Positions 6,446 to 11,536 of a stretch of 11,536 nucleotides of DNA are shown here, one piece after another. The position numbers and the translations under genes were made by a program. Origin of the DNA: an uncultured Collinsella sp. (GTDB lineage: Bacteria > Actinomycetota > Coriobacteriia > Coriobacteriales > Coriobacteriaceae). The stretch lies in the NCBI GenBank assembly GCA_900547125.1, contig URFU01000074.1:1-11536 (forward strand). Reading direction: 5' to 3'. The notes under the pieces were generated by a model, which worked only from the letters and a program-made list of their open reading frames with translations, made no database searches and was not told where the DNA came from. Each line of letters starts with the position of its first letter. The first letter of the stretch is position 1.

Positions 6446-6781
6446 GTAGAAATTATAATGACCAAACACATGTTCGTCAATCTGCCTGCGGTTTTAGGAT
6501 AACGACAGACTTTTGGCATGAGATGGTGGGGACGCGCTCGTTCGTGTTGCTTTGAACCGGTTGATGCGGCCGTGGCGTTATGGCTACCGCTCGCACTTGT
6601 TGCTCAACAAATGGTGGAGCTGGTGGAGTTAGTTAATACTTAGTTGACTGCAAAGCGGGGTCGGCCTGTAGCGGGCGTACTCTCAAAATGGTGCTTGCGA
6701 ATGCTCTGCACGGGGCGCTAGAAGCTTTGCTGTCGGGTAGACTTGTCTATGTTGACTTAACTACGTTTGGTCGGGTTTTAA
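6446..6781. other. Intergenic region upstream of the pglX remnant
   Basis: No convincing gene is seen in these 336 bases. The stretch 6446-6590 shows only an isolated TATAAT at 6454-6459 without a clear -35 box. The palindromic repeat copy 2 is at 6591-6638. The stretch 6639-6781 has a short open frame that does not resemble PglX and ends in a stop. The PglX-like frame is closed by TAA at 6779-6781, so the breakpoint of the fragment lies at or just after that codon. Confidence 0.5.
6591..6638 (+). repeat. Palindrome-centred 48-bp direct repeat, copy 2
   Basis: It shares TTGTTG (6597-6602), CT, CAACAA (6605-6610) and flanking bases with 1644-1691 (38 of 48 identical by eye). The outer dyad seen in copy 1 is weaker here. 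It lies about 145-170 bases upstream of the pglX remnant, in the same orientation as copy 1, and together the two bound the helicase and DUF3800 segment. Confidence 0.6.
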
Positions 6782-7777
6782 TTGGCTCGGATTGGATGGG
6801 ATAGAGATATGGCAACGTTGCTCGCCGATAAATACGAGGCTCGCAAGGCCGAGGTCAATGCTCGCTTTGAGCAGCTTCGCGCTAACGAGGAAGAGCTCAA
6901 CCGAATCTTCGCCAAGATCTACAACATGGAGGGCGAGGTGCCCATCGAGGTCGAGGACAAGTACGTCTCGGTGGCGCGCATCTTTGATACCGCCGACGAG
7001 ATCCACGAGAGCTACTAGGGCAACAAGTACGTACGCACCAAGCGTGAGGAGATCACCTCGCTCTTTAGCTATGCCGTGGGCTGCTTGTTTGGCCGCTATT
7101 CGCTGGACGTGGACGGTCTGGTTCTCGCCGACCAGGGTGCCACGGTCAACGACTATCTGGTCAAGATGCCCGATCCCGATCACGTGACCTTTATGCCCGA
7201 TGGCGACAACGTATTGCCAATTACCGACGACGAGTACTTTGACGACGACATCGTGCGTTACTTTATCGACTTTGTGCGCACTGTGTACGGCGAGGAGACG
7301 CTCGAGCAGAATCTGGCCTTTATTGCCGAGGCACTCGGCGGCAAGGGCACCTCGCGCGAGGTTATTCGCACCTACTTTTTGAAGGACTTCTTTAAGGACC
7401 ATTGCCAGACCTACAAGAAGCGCCCTATCTACTGGCTGTTTGATTCGGGCAAAAAGAACGGCTTTATGGCCCTGGTGTACATGCACCGCTATACGCCCGA
7501 TCTGCTGGCGCGCATCCGTACCGATTATGTGCACGAGCAGCAGGAGCGCTATCGCTCGCAGATTGCCGATGCCGAGGATGCGCTGGCCACGGCCGAGCGC
7601 GGCGAGAAGGTCGCGCTGACCAAGCGCATCAAAAAGCTCAAGGACCAGCTGACCGAGACCGTTGCCTACGAGGAAAAGCTGCATCACCTGGCCGACCAGA
7701 TGATCAGGATCGATCTGGACGACGGCGTTAAGGTCAACTATGCCAAGTTCCAGGATGTGCTGGCAAAGATAAAATAA
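6782..7777 (+). pseudogene. pglX: C-terminal remnant of the BREX type 1 methyltransferase PglX, with internal amber stop
   Basis: The frame reads as the last ~330 residues of PglX, the adenine methyltransferase that marks host DNA in BREX: FEQLRANEEELNRIF, then SYAVGCLFGRYSLD, PITDDEYFDDDIV, ALGGKGTSREVIR, KDFFKDHCQTYKKRPIYWL, FDSGKKNGFMALVYMHRY and the charged helical end. A full PglX is about 1,200 residues; the methyltransferase motifs are absent here. In-frame TAG at 7016-7018 splits the fragment after ESY; a single C-to-T change from CAG would create it, and the frame is otherwise intact on both sides. TTG 6782 and ATG 6809 are possible starts with weak ribosome sites. Codon use matches pglZ, 60 bases downstream, so it belongs to the BREX operon rather than to the accessory block. 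It cannot methylate DNA alone; an intact pglX should lie upstream if the system works. Confidence 0.85.
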
Positions 7778-7837
7778 CGCATACGTGATTACGCGTTACG
7801 CGAATTGTTTTGACCGGTATGACAGTGGGATTGTTAG

Positions 7838-10519
7838 ATGGCAAAGTTCGATGTAATTGAAGAGCTGGCAGCGCGCTTTGAGCAGCCGTTGCCCGATTGC
7901 CGTGAGCGCCGCGTGGTGGTGTGGCACGACGCAGAGGGCGAGTTTGCCGCCACGTTTGCCGAGCTTGCCGAGGGCGGATTTGGCGAAGCGGTAGAGCAAC
8001 GCTTGCCGCGTCCGGTGCGCTTTGTGGAGGCTTGCGACGGGCATATGTTTGAGGTCAAGCGCCTTATCGCCCGCGAGGACACCACGAGCGACATGCTGGT
8101 GTATCGCCAGCAGGGGCGCGGTAGCCTTGAGGGCGATTGGCTGGCCGATGTTGAGCTGTACGCCGATCAGTTCTCGGCGGACTATCTGTCGCTGCTGGCC
8201 GATCAGCTGGGGGCTTCGAACGCACGGGATATTCGTAAGGCGCTGCAGGCGCACAAGTCGTTCTTTGCCGCCAAGGGCCGCGTCGCCAAGTTTTCCAAGT
8301 GCATACCCGCGCCTGCGTGTGCGGCCGATGTTGAGCTGGGCCTGCTGGCCGCCATGTTTGACGGCTCGGACCCCAGTGCTGCCACCATGCCGTTTATTGT
8401 GCGCGCGTGCCTGACTAAGCTGCTGCACGATGGCCCGGAGGCACTGGCGGAACTGGCGCAGAAGTTTGAGGCCGCCGATGGCCTTGCAGCCTTTGTGCGT
8501 CAGCGCACGGGCTTTGAGGGCGCGCTGTTCGAGCGTGATTCGCTGCAGGATTTTGCCGCCCACGTGCTGCTGACGGCCGCGGTATCGCTGGTGCCGGCGG
8601 CTGCGCTGCAAATGCTCTCCAACCATATTGCGCCTGCCTATGCGCCGTATTGCATCGCGGTTGTCCGCGAGTGGGCGGGCGATGCCGCGGCGTCTGATGA
8701 CCTGCGTGAGATTTGCGAGCTGGTCCAGGACGCGTGCGGCCTGCGCCATGTGTTTGGGGCTCTGTCTGCCGACGATCTGCTGCGACTCGATGTATTCCCG
8801 TGCGTTGACGAGGCCATTCTGAGCGACCTGCTCACCTCGCTGGCGCAGGGAGCCGACCGCGTTGACGAGTCCCGTCGTGTTGCCTCTGCCCGTCGCGACC
8901 TGTGCTGGTACGACGATGTCTCCTGCTATTACCAGGTGCTTTTGGCGTTGGCCGACATGGCGGCCTTTAAGCGCGACCATGCGGGCGGATTCCATATTGC
9001 CCAGGCGGCCGAGGTGTGGGAGGCCTATACCACAGATTGGTGGCGCATGGATGCGGCCTATCGCGCACTGCGTCAGGCAAACGAGCGCTGCAAGCTGCGT
9101 GGTGTCGACCTGCTGGAGGAGCCCGAGCGCCGCGCGGTCGAGTGGGCCGAGAACAACTACGTTAACTGGTATCTGACCGAGAGCAACGCGTGCTGGGCCA
9201 ATGCCGCTCAGGCGCAGTGGCGCGATGCCGGCTATGTTGAGGGCATCGCTCGCCAAGACCTGTTCTATTGGGAGACGCTGCCCACGTATGCTGGTAGTGC
9301 CAAGACCAAGGTGGTCCTGATTAGCGATGCGCTGCGTTACGAAGTGGCGCAGGACGTGGCTGCCGCTTTGGAGCGCGAGCGTGGCGGCGAGGTGCGCATG
9401 GGTAGCGTGCAGGCGATGTTTCCCTCTATTACCGAGATGGGCATGCCGGCGTTGTTGCCGCATCAGGCCATGACGCTCAACATGGAAACGGGTGCTGTGC
9501 TGCTCGATGGCATGCCCACGGGTTCTACGGTCGAGCGCCAGGCGGCGCTGCAGAAGGCCGCGCCTACGGGTCGTGCCCTGAGTGCCGCGGCGTATCTGGA
9601 CATGTCTGCGGCCGAACGCAAGGAACTGCTCAAGTCCAGCGAGATTGTGTACCTGTATCACAACAAGATCGACGCGACGGGGGAGAAGCTCGCCACCGAA
9701 AGCGACGTGTTTGATGCATGCGCCGAGAGCGCGGATGAGCTGGTCTCGATCGCCAAGCGCGTGTGCACCGACGCTCCGGGCGCCCGCGTGACGATCACAT
9801 CCGACCATGGCTTTTTGTACACGGCCAACGAGCTGCCGGAATGCCTGTTCCTGGGCAAGAACGACCTGCCCGACGATCCGGTGCTATTTGGCAAGCGCCA
9901 TGCGGTGGTTGCTCAGGGCGACGCCTTGGCCGATATCGCTAACGGTGCGGACGGTAGCCCGTATTTGGCCATGAACATGGATCATGTGGTGCCGGGCGGC
10001 GGCTATGTTGGCTTGGCTCCGCGCGGGATCGTGCACTACAAGCGACCCGGCGGAACCAAGCGTTACGTGCATGGCGGCGTGAGCTTGCAGGAGCTTGTGG
10101 TGCCGGGGGTCGGGTATCGTCGCCTGAGTGCCTCCTCAAAGGAATTCGTTGATACGCAGACTGCGAAGCTGCGCGTGCTGAGCGAGAGCCGTCGTGTTAC
10201 CAACTCGCTGTTTGGCATTAAGTTGCTGCAGGAGGAGGCCGCTACGGGCAAGGTTCTGCCGTGTGAGTACGAGCTGGTGTTTACCGACGAGACCGGCAAC
10301 GAGGTGAGCGATGTTGCTCGCGTGCATGCGGACATGACCTCGCCCAACCCGCAGGACCGCGTGGTCGAGGCTCGCTTCACGCTTAAGACAGGCGTGTCAT
10401 TTGGATCCGGTTCGTCCCATTTGCTGGTTTGTCGCGATGCCCAGTCGGGCAAGATCGTTTGGCGCGAGACGTACACCATTGCCGTTTCGTTTGCCCCCGT
10501 TGCTGACTTTGGTTTTTAG
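7838..10519 (+). CDS. pglZ: BREX type 1 protein PglZ, type A (alkaline phosphatase superfamily)
   Basis: The 893-residue protein has the PglZ phosphatase-like domain in its second half. The first metal-site motif is LISDALRYE with D497. The nucleophile region is SITEMGMPALLPH with T532. YHNKIDATGE begins at 607, and ITSDHGFLY has D656 and H657. The length fits type A PglZ of BREX type 1. PglZ is a core BREX component needed for both host DNA methylation and phage exclusion; its exact reaction in BREX is not settled. The N-terminal ~480 residues are helical and Trp/Ala rich, without a motif I recognise. The ATG at 7838 has only a weak upstream GGGA; no better start with a strong ribosome site is seen nearby. 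It follows the pglX remnant by 60 bases and precedes brxL by 11 bases, so it is probably co-transcribed with brxL. Confidence 0.93.
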   Translation: MAKFDVIEELAARFEQPLPDCRERRVVVWHDAEGEFAATFAELAEGGFGEAVEQRLPRPVRFVEACDGHMFEVKRLIAREDTTSDMLVYRQQGRGSLEGDWLADVELYADQFSADYLSLLADQLGASNARDIRKALQAHKSFFAAKGRVAKFSKCIPAPACAADVELGLLAAMFDGSDPSAATMPFIVRACLTKLLHDGPEALAELAQKFEAADGLAAFVRQRTGFEGALFERDSLQDFAAHVLLTAAVSLVPAAALQMLSNHIAPAYAPYCIAVVREWAGDAAASDDLREICELVQDACGLRHVFGALSADDLLRLDVFPCVDEAILSDLLTSLAQGADRVDESRRVASARRDLCWYDDVSCYYQVLLALADMAAFKRDHAGGFHIAQAAEVWEAYTTDWWRMDAAYRALRQANERCKLRGVDLLEEPERRAVEWAENNYVNWYLTESNACWANAAQAQWRDAGYVEGIARQDLFYWETLPTYAGSAKTKVVLISDALRYEVAQDVAAALERERGGEVRMGSVQAMFPSITEMGMPALLPHQAMTLNMETGAVLLDGMPTGSTVERQAALQKAAPTGRALSAAAYLDMSAAERKELLKSSEIVYLYHNKIDATGEKLATESDVFDACAESADELVSIAKRVCTDAPGARVTITSDHGFLYTANELPECLFLGKNDLPDDPVLFGKRHAVVAQGDALADIANGADGSPYLAMNMDHVVPGGGYVGLAPRGIVHYKRPGGTKRYVHGGVSLQELVVPGVGYRRLSASSKEFVDTQTAKLRVLSESRRVTNSLFGIKLLQEEAATGKVLPCEYELVFTDETGNEVSDVARVHADMTSPNPQDRVVEARFTLKTGVSFGSGSSHLLVCRDAQSGKIVWRETYTIAVSFAPVADFGF

Positions 10520-10530
10520 GAGTGTGCCCT

Positions 10531-11536
10531 ATGTTTGATAGCCATGACGACGATCTGTGGGAAGTCCCCTCGATTGATGTGGATGTGCCTGCGGAGGCTG
10601 CGATGCCTGAGGCCGCGCCCGTGAAGGCCCCGGAGGCCGAGACCGCTGCGCCTGCCCCGGAGCCGGCGACTGCTGCCGCGCCCGCTGAGGCTGCGGTGGC
10701 CGCCGAGGACGAGTCCTCGACCGATGGCTATGACCAGGCTGCGGCCGAGGCTCCCGAGGATGAGGGCTACGACATGGACGGGTTGGACGGTAAGCTGCTC
10801 GAGCACTTTGGCGGCAAGATCGTGCGCAAGGACCTGACGGCCTTTATGAAGCGCGGCGCCAACGTGCCCACCTTTGTGCTGGAGTACCTGCTGGGCATGT
10901 ACTGCTCGACCGATGACGAGGAAGCCGTGGCAGAGGGCCTGGATCGCATCCGCAGGATCCTCACTGATAATTACGTGCGTCCCGACGAGTCCGAGCGCAT
11001 TAAGTCCAAGATTCGCGAACTGGGCCGCTTTACCATCATCGACAAGGTGACGGCCAAGCTCGACGAGTACAAAGACATCTACGTGGCATCGTTTGCCAAT
11101 TTGACCATCGAGCCGTTTGTGATGCCGGCCGAGTACGTGCGCGACTATTCCAAGATTCTGCAGGGTGGTATTTGGTGCATCATGAGCATCGAGTATCGTC
11201 ACCCCTTGGATGAGGAAGACGAGTTTGGCATGGAGGTCTTTGGCGACGATGTGCCGCGCCGCGCCAAGGCCAAGCGTAAGAAGCGTGGGCCCGAGGACTC
11301 TCCGTTCAGCGTGGCGTCGCTCACGCCCATTCAGATGCCCAACCTGGACCTGGATGCCATGGTCGAAGAGCGCCAGTATTTCTCGCGCGACGAGTGGCTC
11401 AACATGCTGCTGCGCTCCGCTGGCTATGAGCCCAGCGAGCTTTCCGAGAAAGAGCGCTTGCACTTTATCGAGCGTATGGTGCCGCTCATCGAGCGCAACT
11501 ACAACCTGTGCGAGCTGGGTCCCCGCGGTACCGGTA
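10531..11536 (+). CDS. brxL: BREX Lon-related protein BrxL, N-terminal part (cut by window end)
   Basis: Starting at ATG 10531, with AGGAG eight bases upstream and overlapping the pglZ stop, the frame is open for 335 codons to the right edge. From about residue 85 it follows BrxL closely: LDGKLLEHFGGKIVRKDL, VPTFVLEYLLGMYC, NYVRPDESERIKSKIRELG, GGIWCIM, SVASLTPIQMPNLDLDA and RNYNLCELGPRGTG, ending just before the Walker A lysine. BrxL is an AAA+ protein with a Lon-like C-terminal domain and is the last gene of type 1 BREX operons; the AAA+ and Lon-like parts lie beyond the window. Two oddities are visible: an 84-residue Ala/Pro/Glu/Asp-rich low-complexity N-terminal tail (about 1-84), and a basic stretch RRAKAKRKKR inside a charged insertion around residues 243-252. 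Confidence 0.92.
   Translation, partial: MFDSHDDDLWEVPSIDVDVPAEAAMPEAAPVKAPEAETAAPAPEPATAAAPAEAAVAAEDESSTDGYDQAAAEAPEDEGYDMDGLDGKLLEHFGGKIVRKDLTAFMKRGANVPTFVLEYLLGMYCSTDDEEAVAEGLDRIRRILTDNYVRPDESERIKSKIRELGRFTIIDKVTAKLDEYKDIYVASFANLTIEPFVMPAEYVRDYSKILQGGIWCIMSIEYRHPLDEEDEFGMEVFGDDVPRRAKAKRKKRGPEDSPFSVASLTPIQMPNLDLDAMVEERQYFSRDEWLNMLLRSAGYEPSELSEKERLHFIERMVPLIERNYNLCELGPRGTG

Noticed and set aside
7810..7838. A separate promoter for pglZ (TTGACC with GTTAGA 17 bases on)
   Set aside because: The -10 box is poor and would overlap the ATG, leaving a leaderless start; co-transcription from upstream is simpler.
7796..9808. A 670-codon open frame on the minus strand opposite pglZ
   Set aside because: It is an antisense shadow of a high-G+C coding region; pglZ on the plus strand has all expected motifs, while this frame has none and no ribosome site.
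10516..11463. A 315-codon minus-strand frame opposite brxL
   Set aside because: Shadow of brxL, which matches BrxL family blocks on the plus strand.

Overview
The window looks like part of a phage-defence island in a high-GC, Gram-positive gut actinobacterium, most likely a Collinsella-like member of the Coriobacteriia. That placement is an inference from the strongly G/C-biased third codon positions of the right half, the strong Shine-Dalgarno sites and the flavour of the proteins; no rRNA or other marker gene is present to confirm it.

Right part (about 6782-11536, plus strand): the distal end of a type 1 BREX operon. It holds a C-terminal fragment of the methyltransferase PglX with an internal amber stop, an intact pglZ (alkaline-phosphatase superfamily, type A), and the first 335 codons of brxL (Lon-related AAA+ protein), cut by the window edge just before its Walker A lysine. 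The brxA, brxB, brxC and full-length pglX genes are not in the window; if present, they should lie upstream (left).

Left and middle part (1-6780): accessory genes of lower G+C content and different codon use, sitting where BREX loci often carry extra defence genes, between pglX and pglZ. First is the C-terminal 464 codons of an AAA_13 (PrrC/RloC-like) ATPase with a candidate anticodon-nuclease R-x3-E...H arrangement. Next is a very large RecQ-like DEVH helicase (1,230 aa) with long N- and C-terminal regions of unknown function. Then, on the minus strand, comes a DUF3800 gene (predicted RNase H-like fold).

The most unusual structure surrounds the DUF3800 gene. Three copies of a minus-strand element (A 5424-5523, B 5561-5650, C 6345-6445) each show a -35/-10 promoter, a predicted transcript of about 55 nt and a GC-rich hairpin with a U-tract (intrinsic terminator). 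Copy C lies directly upstream of the DUF3800 start codon as a terminator-containing leader; B and A follow the gene. In A and C the linker between the two hairpins has a 9-nt perfect complement to the DUF3800 Shine-Dalgarno region. Together this suggests a small-RNA/leader control unit, reminiscent of type III toxin-antitoxin or RNA-attenuated toxin genes.

A second structure is a 48-bp imperfect direct repeat built on the palindrome TTGTTG-CT-CAACAA (1644-1691 and 6591-6638). It brackets the helicase plus DUF3800 segment and lies upstream of both the helicase gene and the pglX remnant. It may be a shared operator/promoter or a scar of module insertion.
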